From the NCBI RefSeq assembly GCF_000429125.1, contig NZ_AUBG01000011.1, positions 1-64,000 on the forward strand: 64,000 bases of DNA, read 5' to 3'. Positions 25,192 to 35,300 of the stretch are shown here, in pieces. The position numbers and the translations under genes were made by a program. Origin of the DNA: Aequorivita capsosiphonis DSM 23843 (GTDB taxonomy: Bacteria; Bacteroidota; Bacteroidia; Flavobacteriales; Flavobacteriaceae). Each line of letters starts with the position of its first letter. Positions within the stretch are counted from its first letter, which is position 1. The notes beneath the pieces were generated by a model. That model was not told the DNA's origin and ran no database searches. It saw only the letters and a list, made by a program, of their open reading frames with translations.

Positions 25192-25851
25192 TTGAAGGTG
25201 GATTTCAGTGAAAGACTTATCGAATCGCACGATTGGGCTACCTATCTACTTGTTGGGTGTTTTATTATTCTGGCGCTATCCAAATACTTTTATCCTAGAA
25301 GGTTCCACCAGTTTTCATTATTACCCATCAACAATCAATACTTTTTCGCCTACGGCAAAAATGACGAATTGAATCACCCTTTCAATATGATGCTTTTCGT
25401 TGGGCAGATTATTTGCGTTTCGATTTTTATTTTCCTGCTTTTCGAAGTTTTTAATCCTACTGAAGCTCAAAATAATAAATGGCTGTTTATACAAATTTGT
25501 ACAGGATATAGTGTATTTGTATTAATAAAACTATCTCTTGAGAAAATCATTGGTAGTATTTTCTCTATAGATGGAATTATCAACGAATATTTATATCAAA
25601 AGTTGAGTTATCGCAATTTTTTTGGTATATTATTCTTTATAGGCAACCTTTTTTTTCTTTATGCAGTCACTCCCTCCGCTATCGCATTGGTCGCTTTTGG
25701 TAGCGTGATCGTACTTATAAACGCTATATCACTGCTATACAGTTACAAAAAAAAGGGAAAATTAATTTTGGATAATTTCTTCTATTTTATTGTGTACCTT
25801 TGCGCTTTTGAAATCGCTCCCTATATTATCCTTTATAAAAGTCTTTTTTAA
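25192..25851 (+). CDS. DUF4271 integral membrane protein
   Basis: A 219-residue inner-membrane protein with about six hydrophobic segments. It is recognised as DUF4271 by its topology and its place directly before uroporphyrinogen-III synthase, a conserved Bacteroidota arrangement. The start is uncertain: a TTG at 25192 is used here, and a GTG at 25198 is equally possible; no ATG is available nearby. Function unknown. It is divergent from the mannosyltransferase gene. Confidence 0.75.
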   Translation: MKVDFSERLIESHDWATYLLVGCFIILALSKYFYPRRFHQFSLLPINNQYFFAYGKNDELNHPFNMMLFVGQIICVSIFIFLLFEVFNPTEAQNNKWLFIQICTGYSVFVLIKLSLEKIIGSIFSIDGIINEYLYQKLSYRNFFGILFFIGNLFFLYAVTPSAIALVAFGSVIVLINAISLLYSYKKKGKLILDNFFYFIVYLCAFEIAPYIILYKSLF

Positions 25852-25880
25852 ACTTTAATACCAAAAAAAACAAGCTATTT

Positions 25881-26630
25881 ATGAAAGTGAAAACTATTTT
25901 AGTATCCCAGCCAGAGCCTAAAATTGAGAATTCGCCATATTTTGATTTAATAGAAAGACAAAAGGTGAAAATAGATTTTATACCTTTTATTCACGTTGAG
26001 GGTGTGTCTGGGAAAGACGTTCGCACGCAAAAAGTTGATCTAACAAAATATACCGCGATTATTCTTACCAGCAGGAACTCTGTGGATCATTTTTTCAGAA
26101 TCGCGGAGGAACTTCGTTTTAAAGTTCCTGACACCATGAAATATTTTTGTTTAAGTGAAGCTGTGGCCTATTACCTTCAAAAGTATGTAGTTTATAGAAA
26201 AAGAAAGATTTATGTGGGCAAAAGGACATTTCCTGAATTGGCACCATTAATCAAAAAATATAAAAGCGAGAAGTTTCTACTTCCCACTTCCGATAAACTA
26301 AAGCCTGAAGTTCCTTTAGTTCTAAACGAATTAAAAGTCGATTGGAAAGAAGCCACTTTTTACAGAACTGTAATTAGTGATCTTTCAGACCTACGTGATG
26401 TCTATTATGATATCCTGGTATTTTTCAGTCCTAGTGGAATTGAATCATTATTTGAGAACTTCCCTGACTTCGATCAAAAAGATACACGCATAGCCGTTTT
26501 TGGGAACACAACCGTAAAAGCAGCCAATGAGATGGGCCTTCGCGTGGACATTCAGGCGCCAACCCCTGAAACACCTTCTATGACCATGGCGTTGGAGAAA
26601 TATATTAAAGAAATGAACGGCAAAAAATAA
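25881..26630 (+). CDS. hemD: Uroporphyrinogen-III synthase
   Basis: A 249-residue two-domain enzyme that closes hydroxymethylbilane to uroporphyrinogen III in haem and sirohaem synthesis. Family traits are the opening TILVSQPEPK, the conserved ILTSRNSVDHFF, and in the second half YDILVFFSPSGIESLFENFP and FGNTTVKAANEMG. The family is poorly conserved overall, so the call rests on these blocks and on its neighbour DUF4271. It ends before a strong bidirectional terminator. Confidence 0.87.
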   Translation: MKVKTILVSQPEPKIENSPYFDLIERQKVKIDFIPFIHVEGVSGKDVRTQKVDLTKYTAIILTSRNSVDHFFRIAEELRFKVPDTMKYFCLSEAVAYYLQKYVVYRKRKIYVGKRTFPELAPLIKKYKSEKFLLPTSDKLKPEVPLVLNELKVDWKEATFYRTVISDLSDLRDVYYDILVFFSPSGIESLFENFPDFDQKDTRIAVFGNTTVKAANEMGLRVDIQAPTPETPSMTMALEKYIKEMNGKK

Positions 26631-26695
26631 TACCCATTATATTTTTAAATGTCTCATTAAAAATTTAAAGGTTTAAGTGCAATTACATAGAATTA

Positions 26696-26727
26696 AAAAA
26701 AGGCTTGCCAATTGGCAAGCCTTTTTT
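26696..26727. terminator. Bidirectional terminator between hemD and pckA
   Basis: A perfect 16-bp palindrome: six A, then GGCTTGCCAA|TTGGCAAGCC, then six T. It serves both converging genes (stops at 26630 and 26748). Confidence 0.9.
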
Positions 26728-26747
26728 AATATTATGGTATCACGAAA

Positions 26748-28349
26748 TTATTCAACAGCCGGAGCTCCTGCAAGAATCTCGTCATTAGCGTATGCTTCAA
26801 ATTTCTTAAAGTTTTCCTTGAAGGAATTTGAAAGCTCGTGTGCTTGAATGTCATAAGCGCTTTTATTCTTCCAAGTTTGTTTCGGATTTAAAACCTCAGA
26901 AGGAACGTTTGGACAAGAAGTTGGCATCATTAAGTTGAAAATTGGATGTTTCACAAATTCAACATCTTGCATTTTACCTTCTAACACCGCAGCTATCATG
27001 GCACGCGTATATTTCAACTTCATTCTGTTACCAACACCGTAAGGACCACCGGTCCAACCTGTGTTAATCAACCAAACATTAACGCCAGCATCTTTCATCT
27101 TTTTACTTAGCATTTCTGCATATCTAGTGGGGTGAAGTGGCATAAATGGCGCCCCAAAACAAGCTGAAAAACTCGGAGTAGGCTCGTTGATTCCTTCTTC
27201 CGTACCAGCAACTTTAGCCGTGTAACCACTAATAAAATGGTAGGCCGCTTGCCCTGGAGTCAATTTTGAAATAGGAGGCAAAACGCCAAAAGCATCAGCA
27301 GTTAAAAAGAAAATATTTTTTGGATTCTGGCCAATTGATGGCTTCTGAATGTTGTTTATATGGTAAATAGGGTAGCTTACACGAGTATTCTGGGTAATGA
27401 AAGTATCTGCAAAATCTACATTTCCATCTGCGTCCATCCCCACATTTTCAAGAAGTGCCCCTGGTTTTATAGCATTAAAAATGTCTGGCTCATTTTCTTC
27501 AGAAAGGTTTATAACCTTCGCATAACATCCACCTTCAAAGTTAAATATTGTGTTATCTGGTGTCCAGCCGTGCTCATCATCTCCTATCAATTTACGTTCT
27601 GGATCTGCAGAAAGTGTAGTTTTCCCTGTACCTGAAAGACCAAAGAAAATGGCTGTTTCACCATTATCGCCAACATTTGCTGAACAGTGCATTGGCAAGG
27701 TGTTTTTATCCACCGGCATAATAAAGTTAAGTGCAGAAAAAATACCTTTTTTAATTTCACCCGTATAACCAGTTCCTCCAATCAAGGCAATTTTGCGAGT
27801 AAAGTTTAGGATAGCAAAGTTGTGCTGCCGCGTTCCGTCCACCTCTGGATCTGCAATAAATCCAGGTGCATTTATAATAAGCCAATCAGGGTCAAACGAT
27901 GCCAATTCTTCTTCGGTTGGACGAAGAAACATATTGTGGGCAAATAAATTGGACCATGGGGTTTCGTTAATCACCCTAATATTGAGCTTGTAATCTTTAT
28001 CTGCGCAAGCATAGCTATCACGCACATAAATTTCTTTCTCCGAAAGATAATCAGTGACTTTGTTATATAACGCATCAAACATCTTTGGCGGAAATGGAAT
28101 GTTTATGTTTCCCCACCATACTTCGTCACGCGTAACATCGTCTTTTACAATAAACCTGTCCTTGGGAGATCTACCTGTAAATTCACCAGTGTGCACCGCT
28201 AGTGCGCCACTACTGGCTTCTTTCCCTTGACCCTTTTGTAATGTTTCGTCGTGAAGTTCTTCAGAAGAAAGTTGATACTTAACTTTTGCATTTTTGATTC
28301 CGTATTTATCAACAGAAATCGTTTCCGTAGCTTGGTTTTTATCGACCAT
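26748..28349 (-). CDS. pckA: Phosphoenolpyruvate carboxykinase (ATP)
   Basis: A 533-residue gluconeogenic enzyme converting oxaloacetate and ATP to PEP, CO2 and ADP. The kinase-1a P-loop GLSGTGKTTLSADP and kinase-2 LIGDDEHGW identify the ATP-using form. TGEFTGRSPKDRFIV (oxaloacetate site, Arg) and GGTGYTGEIKKGIFS (Lys) are also present. It is monocistronic with the palindromic terminator behind it and a -7 box TACTTTTG at 28382-28375. Confidence 0.96.
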   Translation of the reverse strand: MVDKNQATETISVDKYGIKNAKVKYQLSSEELHDETLQKGQGKEASSGALAVHTGEFTGRSPKDRFIVKDDVTRDEVWWGNINIPFPPKMFDALYNKVTDYLSEKEIYVRDSYACADKDYKLNIRVINETPWSNLFAHNMFLRPTEEELASFDPDWLIINAPGFIADPEVDGTRQHNFAILNFTRKIALIGGTGYTGEIKKGIFSALNFIMPVDKNTLPMHCSANVGDNGETAIFFGLSGTGKTTLSADPERKLIGDDEHGWTPDNTIFNFEGGCYAKVINLSEENEPDIFNAIKPGALLENVGMDADGNVDFADTFITQNTRVSYPIYHINNIQKPSIGQNPKNIFFLTADAFGVLPPISKLTPGQAAYHFISGYTAKVAGTEEGINEPTPSFSACFGAPFMPLHPTRYAEMLSKKMKDAGVNVWLINTGWTGGPYGVGNRMKLKYTRAMIAAVLEGKMQDVEFVKHPIFNLMMPTSCPNVPSEVLNPKQTWKNKSAYDIQAHELSNSFKENFKKFEAYANDEILAGAPAVE

Positions 28350-28374
28350 ACCTTTTTTAATAATTAGTAGGTTA

Positions 28375-28382
28375 CAAAAGTA
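28375..28382 (-). promoter_or_regulatory. -7 box of pckA
   Basis: TACTTTTG on the minus strand lies 26 bases before the ATG. No TTG at the right distance is visible. Confidence 0.4.
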
Positions 28383-28420
28383 GCAAATCTAAAAGAGATT
28401 GGGGAAAATATAAAAAACAT

Positions 28421-28819
28421 TTATCGCTTCTTTAACGAAAGCAATGAAAATGCCAACCAAAACCAACCTACAATAAATAGCAAACCGCCTATAGGCGTTA
28501 TAAATCCAATCTTTGCCGAATTAAAGGGCAAAACCTCGTTCAGCGCTAGTAAATATATAGAGCCGGAGAAGAAAAGCATACCAACAATAAATAACCAAAA
28601 AACGGTCTTTTTTATCTTTTCTGAAATAGCTGGTGTTAGTCCTAAAATCAAAATTGCAATACAATGGTACATTTGGTAGCGAACGCCAGTTTCAAATGTA
28701 TTGATCGCGGAAGCATCCACAATACTCTTTAATCCATGTGCGCCAAAAGCACCCAAAGCAATAGTAACTGCAGCAAGAAAAGAAGCCGTTACAGCCATAT
28801 TTTTATCAAAATTCGTCAT
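28421..28819 (-). CDS. DUF423 small membrane protein
   Basis: A 132-residue inner-membrane protein with four hydrophobic segments and the DUF423 signature (ALGAFGAHGLK near residue 22; TPIGGLLFIVGW near the end). Function unknown; members occur in most bacteria as small single genes. It lies upstream of pckA on the same strand with a 71-base gap and is divergent from the saccharopine dehydrogenase family gene. Confidence 0.88.
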   Translation of the reverse strand: MTNFDKNMAVTASFLAAVTIALGAFGAHGLKSIVDASAINTFETGVRYQMYHCIAILILGLTPAISEKIKKTVFWLFIVGMLFFSGSIYLLALNEVLPFNSAKIGFITPIGGLLFIVGWFWLAFSLLSLKKR

Positions 28820-28890
28820 TTTTGAAATTTGGAATTAGTAATTTCGCCCTTCATTTAATTAAGCTTCAAAGATAACAAAAACTCCCCCCA

Positions 28891-30264
28891 ATGAGAAACA
28901 TTTTAATTATAGGTGCAGGTAGATCAGCAACAAGTTTAATTCGTTATTTACTGGACAAAAGCGAGGAAGAAAAACTTTTTATCACCATTGGCGATATCTC
29001 ACTAGAATCTGCTCAGAAATTGATTCAAGGCCACCCAAATGCCAAAGGAATCATGCTCGATGTTTTTAAAGATGAGCAAAGAAAAGAAGCTGTTAAAAAC
29101 AGTGACTTGGTAATATCTATGTTGCCTGCCCGGTTTCATATTGAGGTTGCAAGAGAATGTATTGAGCTTGGAAAACCTATGGTTACAGCATCATACGTAA
29201 GTGATGAAATGCAAGCCTTGGACGAACAGGCCAAAGCTAAGGGACTAGTTATGATGAACGAAATAGGTCTCGATCCCGGTGTAGACCATATGAGCGCTAT
29301 GCAAATAATTGATAGAATACGGGAAAAAGGTGGAAAAATGCTGCTTTTCGAATCGTTTTGCGGAGGTTTAATCGCACCAGAAAGCGATGACAACCTTTGG
29401 AATTATAAATTTACATGGAATCCGCGTAACGTGGTTTTAGCCGGTCAAGGTGGAGCAGCAGAATTTATCCAAGAAGGAAAATTTAAATACATTCCTTATC
29501 ACAGACTTTTCCGAAGAACAGAATTCATCAATATTGAAGGTTATGGGAAGTTTGAGGTATTAGCCAATAGAAACTCTCTACAGTACCAATCGGTTTACGG
29601 ACTTGACAATATTCTCACATTATATCGTGGAACAATAAGAAGAGTAGGGTTTAGCAAGGCTTGGAATATGTTTGTTCAATTGGGAATGACCGATGATACT
29701 TACACCATTCCAGATTCTGAAAATTTGACCTACCGTGAATTTGTAAACTTATTTTTGGCATATTCGCCGTCAGATAGCGTTGAACTTAAACTACGTTATG
29801 CACTGAAAATCGATCAAGATGATTTGATGTGGGAAAAGTTAGAGGAATTAGACCTTTTCAACAAAGAAAAAACCATTGGCATTAAGGATGCAACTCCGGC
29901 CATGGCACTTCAGAAAATATTGGAGGAAAAATGGACATTGGCGCCAGAAGATAAGGATATGATAGTGATGTACCACAAATTCGGTTATGAATTAGATGGA
30001 AAAAAACATCAGATTGACAGCCATATGGCTTTAATAGGTGAAGACCAAACACACACGGCTATGGCAAAAACCGTAGGACTTCCCGTTGGAATTGCTGCAA
30101 TAAAAATTCTCAATGGCAAAATCACAACTCCTGGAGTACAACGCCCAATCGCCAAAGAGGTTTATGAACCCATTTTAAAAGAGCTTGAAGAAAACGGAGT
30201 AATTTTTAGGGAAGAGGAAGTGGAATACTTGGGGTATAATCCAGAGAATCTTAATATTGGGTAG
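28891..30264 (+). CDS. Saccharopine dehydrogenase family protein
   Basis: A 457-residue two-domain oxidoreductase. The N-terminal NAD(P) site ILIIGAGRSATSLIRYL is followed by VISMLPARFH and the conserved MNEIGLDPGVDHM and FCGGLIAPES of the saccharopine dehydrogenase C-terminal domain. In the reverse-direction lysine pathway it would cleave saccharopine to glutamate and aminoadipate semialdehyde. Related homospermidine or carboxynorspermidine enzymes cannot be excluded. It stands alone. The distant glutaryl-CoA dehydrogenase gene makes lysine breakdown plausible. Confidence 0.82.
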   Translation: MRNILIIGAGRSATSLIRYLLDKSEEEKLFITIGDISLESAQKLIQGHPNAKGIMLDVFKDEQRKEAVKNSDLVISMLPARFHIEVARECIELGKPMVTASYVSDEMQALDEQAKAKGLVMMNEIGLDPGVDHMSAMQIIDRIREKGGKMLLFESFCGGLIAPESDDNLWNYKFTWNPRNVVLAGQGGAAEFIQEGKFKYIPYHRLFRRTEFINIEGYGKFEVLANRNSLQYQSVYGLDNILTLYRGTIRRVGFSKAWNMFVQLGMTDDTYTIPDSENLTYREFVNLFLAYSPSDSVELKLRYALKIDQDDLMWEKLEELDLFNKEKTIGIKDATPAMALQKILEEKWTLAPEDKDMIVMYHKFGYELDGKKHQIDSHMALIGEDQTHTAMAKTVGLPVGIAAIKILNGKITTPGVQRPIAKEVYEPILKELEENGVIFREEEVEYLGYNPENLNIG

Positions 30265-30373
30265 ACAGCAGTAGTATGCAGTAAAGTAACGGCTTAACAA
30301 ATCTTAAACTTTGCCAAAATTTGGAATATCATTGACACCAGATAAATAAGAAAAATTAAAAGCATCATATAAA

Positions 30374-31465
30374 ATGAAGAAAATAACACTCCTATTCTTT
30401 ATAATACTGATGGCGCATTTTAGTTTTTCTCAGACAAATGGAGCTACAAAAAAAGTTGTTTTAGAACAGTTCAATGGAGCTTGGAATGGTTATTGTCCAG
30501 ATTCGGATTTTATAATGGAAAATATTCTTACGCAATATCCTGATAATGTAATTGGTATTTCCATACATAGTCTTGATGGAATGGCATACGATAATGGGAT
30601 TGAACCTGAATTCTCAAATGGAGTCACCCCAGTTGGAATGGTAGATAGGAAAAAATTTACAGGTGAATCTAATGAGATTTTAAATCGTAATGATTGGGGA
30701 AACTATGTAGTAGAACAATTAACTCGTTATACGCCCGCAGAAGTTGACCTTACCATTAATTATGATTCCGCTACACGAACTATTACAGGTACAATAACAG
30801 CAGAATTCATTGATTCTGCTAGTGGAGATATGCGTTTTGTGATGAGTGTAGTAGAAGATGAGGTTACTGAGACTGGATCTGATTTCGATCAAACAAATTA
30901 TTATGACGGTGCTTCAGGACATCCGTTTGAAGGGGCCGGAAATCCGATTATTGGATACACTCATAGACATGTTTTACGTGCAAATTTGCCAGGTGTCTAT
31001 GGAAATGCAGGAATCATTCCACCATCCGTTAGTGCTGGATCAATATATTCTGAAACCTTTATATATACGCTTCCGGCTAACTATGATGAAACGAAAATTT
31101 CAGTAATTGGATTTTTAGCTTTCAGTGTTCCTGAAATTGGACAGCGTGAAATTTTAAATGCAGATCAGAAGCCGTTGTCTGAAGTATTATCAATAGAAAA
31201 AGAAAGCTTATTTGGCTCACTTTCCATTTCACCGAACCCAACAAATAATCACTTTACTCTAAATTTAAACTTAAAAGAAACTATAACGGCCGATATTATA
31301 ATGTATAACATATTTGGTCAGGAGATAAAAAGAATAGCTTCGGGTACTTTTGATATAGGAGATCAGGCAATACAAGTTTCCGTAGAAAACGTATTAAAAG
31401 AAGTATATTTCGTTACAATTCGAACGGCTACTGATTCATTAACAAAGAAATTGGTGGTTAAATAA
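30374..31465 (+). CDS. Omp28-like secreted protein with T9SS sorting domain
   Basis: A 363-residue exported protein. Signal peptide (MKKITLLFFIILMAHFSFSQ), then an Omp28-like thioredoxin-fold region, then a T9SS type A tail (ISPNPTNNHFTLNL...) ending in KKLVVK. Relatives carry a redox CxxC in the block TGTWCGWCP. Here that block reads FNGAWNGYCPD, so the first Cys is Asn38 and only Cys41 remains. A disulfide oxidoreductase role is therefore unlikely, and a binding or structural role more likely. It has its own terminator. Confidence 0.8.
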   Translation: MKKITLLFFIILMAHFSFSQTNGATKKVVLEQFNGAWNGYCPDSDFIMENILTQYPDNVIGISIHSLDGMAYDNGIEPEFSNGVTPVGMVDRKKFTGESNEILNRNDWGNYVVEQLTRYTPAEVDLTINYDSATRTITGTITAEFIDSASGDMRFVMSVVEDEVTETGSDFDQTNYYDGASGHPFEGAGNPIIGYTHRHVLRANLPGVYGNAGIIPPSVSAGSIYSETFIYTLPANYDETKISVIGFLAFSVPEIGQREILNADQKPLSEVLSIEKESLFGSLSISPNPTNNHFTLNLNLKETITADIIMYNIFGQEIKRIASGTFDIGDQAIQVSVENVLKEVYFVTIRTATDSLTKKLVVK

Positions 31466-31495
31466 AAAACCCACGAAAATTCGCGGGTTTTGTTT
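31466..31495. terminator. Terminator between the Omp28-like gene and the metallopeptidase gene
   Basis: AAAACCCACGA pairs with TCGCGGGTTTT with one mismatch, then a T-rich tail. Located between converging genes. Confidence 0.75.
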
Positions 31496-31525
31496 TACAT
31501 CTGAAATCAAAAATCGTCAATACTT

Positions 31526-32221
31526 CTACCTTCTTCCCATAAAAATAGAGATAAAATAGAGTAAGGTGGCCAATGACCCAATGGCTGCAACTACATACGT
31601 TCTAGCGGCCCATTTTAGCGCGTCTTTGGCTCCAGCATGTTCTTGCGGTGTGAGCATTTGGCTACTTTCCAACCAAGCTAAAGCACGATTACTGGCATCG
31701 TATTCTACGGGTAAGGTGATAAAAGCGAAAACAGTAGTTGCCGCAAAAAGAATGATTCCCACTAAAAATAGGGTTGTACCTAAAGCACCCATAAAATTCA
31801 TCGCTGTCATTATAAGACCGGCCATAATAACAAAATTAGACAGCTTACTGGCAACTCCCACTGCCGGTACAATAGCCGAACGAAATTTCAACCAACCATA
31901 GGCGGTGGCATGCTGCACCGCGTGTCCGCATTCGTGTGCGGCAACGGCAGCGGCGGCGGCGTTGCGCTGCATATAAACCGGTTCGCTTAAGTTTATTGTT
32001 TTGTCTCCTGGGTTGTAGTGATCTGTCAATTTACCCGCTACTGAAACCACTTTTACATCTGTAATTCCGTTGTCGGCAAGCATTTTTTCGGCGATTTCCT
32101 TTCCGCTCATTCCATTTTGAAGATGGATTTTACTGTATTTCTCGAATTTACTTTTCAGTTGGTTGCTTACTAACCAACTAACCAAAAAGATGACGCCCGC
32201 AATTATATAATATCCGTACAT
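31526..32221 (-). CDS. Membrane zinc metallopeptidase, YugP family
   Basis: A 231-residue inner-membrane protein with an N-terminal membrane segment and two or three more after residue 125. The zinc motif HExxH reads HECGHAVQH near residue 115, and a downstream EYDAS supplies a likely third ligand. Substrate unknown; the family (DUF neutral zinc metallopeptidase) is widespread and thought to act in membrane protein quality control. It is monocistronic and faces the Omp28-like gene. Confidence 0.86.
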   Translation of the reverse strand: MYGYYIIAGVIFLVSWLVSNQLKSKFEKYSKIHLQNGMSGKEIAEKMLADNGITDVKVVSVAGKLTDHYNPGDKTINLSEPVYMQRNAAAAAVAAHECGHAVQHATAYGWLKFRSAIVPAVGVASKLSNFVIMAGLIMTAMNFMGALGTTLFLVGIILFAATTVFAFITLPVEYDASNRALAWLESSQMLTPQEHAGAKDALKWAARTYVVAAIGSLATLLYFISIFMGRR

Positions 32222-32254
32222 AGGTTTTATTATTATTAAGTTTTTTGTTTTCTC

Positions 32255-32279
32255 TCTGTGCTCTCTGTGCCTTTGTGGT
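32255..32279. repeat. Dispersed repeat copy (CTCTGTGCCTTTGTGGT core)
   Basis: This 25-base stretch matches 58087-58111 at 24 of 25 positions, with the common core CTCTGTGCCTTTGTGGT. It lies just upstream of the metallopeptidase gene. Confidence 0.65.
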
Positions 32280-32353
32280 AAACTTTACTCACCAAAAAGA
32301 CAAACAGATCAAGAAGGTTTTCAGTAACAATATAGCAAATAACGTGCAAATTT

Positions 32354-35300
32354 TTATCCCACGATATTTACGATTTTCCCAGGGACAATAATCACCTTTT
32401 TAGGCGTGCGACCCTCTAAATACTCCGCTGTTTTCTCGTGTGCCATTACGGCAGATTCAATTTCATCTTTACTTAAGTCTAACGGCAATTCTAGTGTAAA
32501 TCGCATTTTCCCGTTGAAAGAGATTGGATATTCTTTGCTACTTTCTACCAAATACTTTTCTTCAAATTTTGGAAATGGCGCCGTGGAAACACTTTCTGAA
32601 TGCCCTAACTTATTCCAAAGCTCTTCGGCAATATGAGGCGCATATGGCGAAATAAGAATTGCCAACGGCTCCAAAACTTCACGTGCATTACATTTTTCTG
32701 CAGAAAGCTCATTCACAGCAATCATAAATGACGAAACAGAAGTATTAAAACTAAACTCTTCAATATCTTCCTGAACTTTCTTTATGGTTTTATGAAGCGT
32801 TTTTAGCCCGCCAGCGCCCGAAGGGGGAGTATCGCTCATGTAAAAACTTTCGTTTTCTCCGGAATGATATAATTTCCAAAGTTTTTTAAGGAATCCGTGC
32901 ACTCCCGTAATCCCTGCAGTATTCCAAGGTTTTGCTTGTTCAAGCGGCCCAAGAAACATTTCGTACAGTCGTAAAGTATCTGCACCGTATTGCTCACAAA
33001 TATCATCGGGGTTTACCACGTTGTATTTGGATTTGGACATTTTTTCTACTTCTCTCCCTACAATGTATTTTTCATTATTATTATCTATTACTATTCCGTT
33101 TTCTGAAATGAAAATTGCGTTTTTATATTCTTCTCTTGAATTCCTAAAAGTTTTAATATTCAACTCATTGTGAATATCTACCAAAGAAACATCTACGTGT
33201 AAAGGAATTATCGTGAAGCCAACAATTTTATCAATTATACTTTGCCCAATTAATCTAGATTTTAAATTCCCCTTGACTATATTTAGAAAATCATCATTCT
33301 TCCATTCCTTATTGTGAACAATATGATTTCTTAATGTTTTTGAAACAAAAATATTTGTATTATGAATAAAATTAGGATAATTAGCATTTAAGCCAACAAG
33401 CTTATAGGCAAACGCACTCTCCCCCAAAATCATCCCCTGATTAATCAGCTTTTTAAATGGTTCTTCAACAGGAACCAAACCGCGATCGTGCATAAACTTC
33501 ACCCAAAAACGACTGTATAATAAATGGCCGGTTGCGTGTTCGCTTCCACCTATATATAAATCTACGTTTTGCCAATAGTCCAAGGCTTCCTTTGAAGCAA
33601 ATACCTCATCGCGTTTTTCACTCTCCATATATCTAAAAAAATACCACGAACTTCCAGCCCAACCCGGCATTGTATTTAGTTCAAGAGGAAACACATTTTC
33701 TTGGTCTGCAAACTGATTACTGACTACTGAACATTTTTTCGTATCCCAGTGCCATTTTGTGGCGCGACCTAAGGGCGGCTCTCCAGTTTCCGTGGGAAGG
33801 TATTTTTCAACCTCAGGAAGTCGTAATGGCAAATATTCTGTTGGGATTGCATGCGGCATTCCATCTTTATAATAAATTGGGAAGGGTTCACCCCAATATC
33901 TTTGTCGGCTAAAAACTGCATCGCGTAAGCGGTAATTTATCTTCCCTTCACCGATGCCCTTTTCTTCTAAAGCAGTGGTTATTTTTTCAGTAGCTTGCTG
34001 ATAGGTTAGGTCATTTAGGAAATCACTGTTAGTGATTGTTATATTTTCCTTACCAGAATATGCTTCTTCAGAAATATCCACATCTTTAAATATGTTGGGA
34101 ATAGGAATATTAAAATGTTTCGCGAAATCATGATCACGTTGATCGCCGCAGGGAACACTCATAACAGCTCCGGTTCCATAACCAGCCAATACGTAATCGC
34201 CAATCCAAATTGGAAGTTTTTCTCCTGAAAATGGATGTTCAGCATAGGCACCTGTAAAAACACCTGAGATGGTTTTTACATCCGCCATTCGTTCGCGTTC
34301 GCTTCGTTTGGCCGTTGCTTCCACATAGTTTTCTACTGCTTCCTTTTGTTCCGCAGTAGTTATTTTTGAAACCAAATCGTGTTCCGGCGCCAAAACCATA
34401 AAACTTACGCCGAAGATGGTGTCGGGACGGGTGGTGAAAACTTCTATGGAAAATTTTTCATCCAATTCATCCTTAGGAAAGTCCCAACCTAAATCCTCCC
34501 CCGAGGGGAGGACTTGTAATATCGCTTCAATTTTCGATATTACAGTTTGAAGATTATTGAGAACGTCAAGATTATTAAATCTGATAACTTTATAGCCTTT
34601 TTTCTCTTTTAGCAATAACTCTCTCTCATCGTCTTTTTCCAACTGATATTGATGGACTTCTCCATCTACTTCAATTATCAATTTTTTCTCAAGACATACA
34701 AAATCAACTATATAATTATCAATAGGATGTTGTTGTCTGAACTTATAACCAAGTTTCTTACCCCTCAGTTCTCCCCAAAGTTTAGCCTCTGCTTGGGTGG
34801 GGGTTGGGGGGAGGACTTTAAACTTTACAGTGGCTCCTTTACTTCTACCAATCCAGTTGGTCTGTGAATCTTTTAATGGCTGCGGCCAATCGATTTCATT
34901 AAGTCCGTCCAGCAATCGTTGGGCGTATGCTGTGATACGCATACTCCACTGTTTCATTTTTTTGCGGACAACAGGGTATCCTCCTCGTTCAGAAACGCCG
35001 TTTACGATTTCGTCATTTGCCAAAACGGTTCCTAGTTGTGGACACCAGTTTACTTCAGTTTCGGCCAAATAGGTCAATCTATATTTAAGTAGAATCTCTT
35101 GTTTCTTGGTTTCTGAAAAGTCTATCCATTCTGAAGCGATAAAACGTTCAATTCCTTCATCACAAACAGCATTTATTTTTACATTTCCTTCCGAAGAAAA
35201 AATAATACGCAATTCTTCAATGGAACGCGCTTTATCTAAATCCTTATCGTACCAACTATCAAAAAGTTGCAAAAAGATCCATTGTGTCCATTTGTAGTAT

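Noticed and set aside
34505-34818. Intein in leuS
   Set aside because: No splicing blocks (N-terminal Cys/Ser, TxxH, C-terminal HN) are present; the domain appears to remain in the protein.
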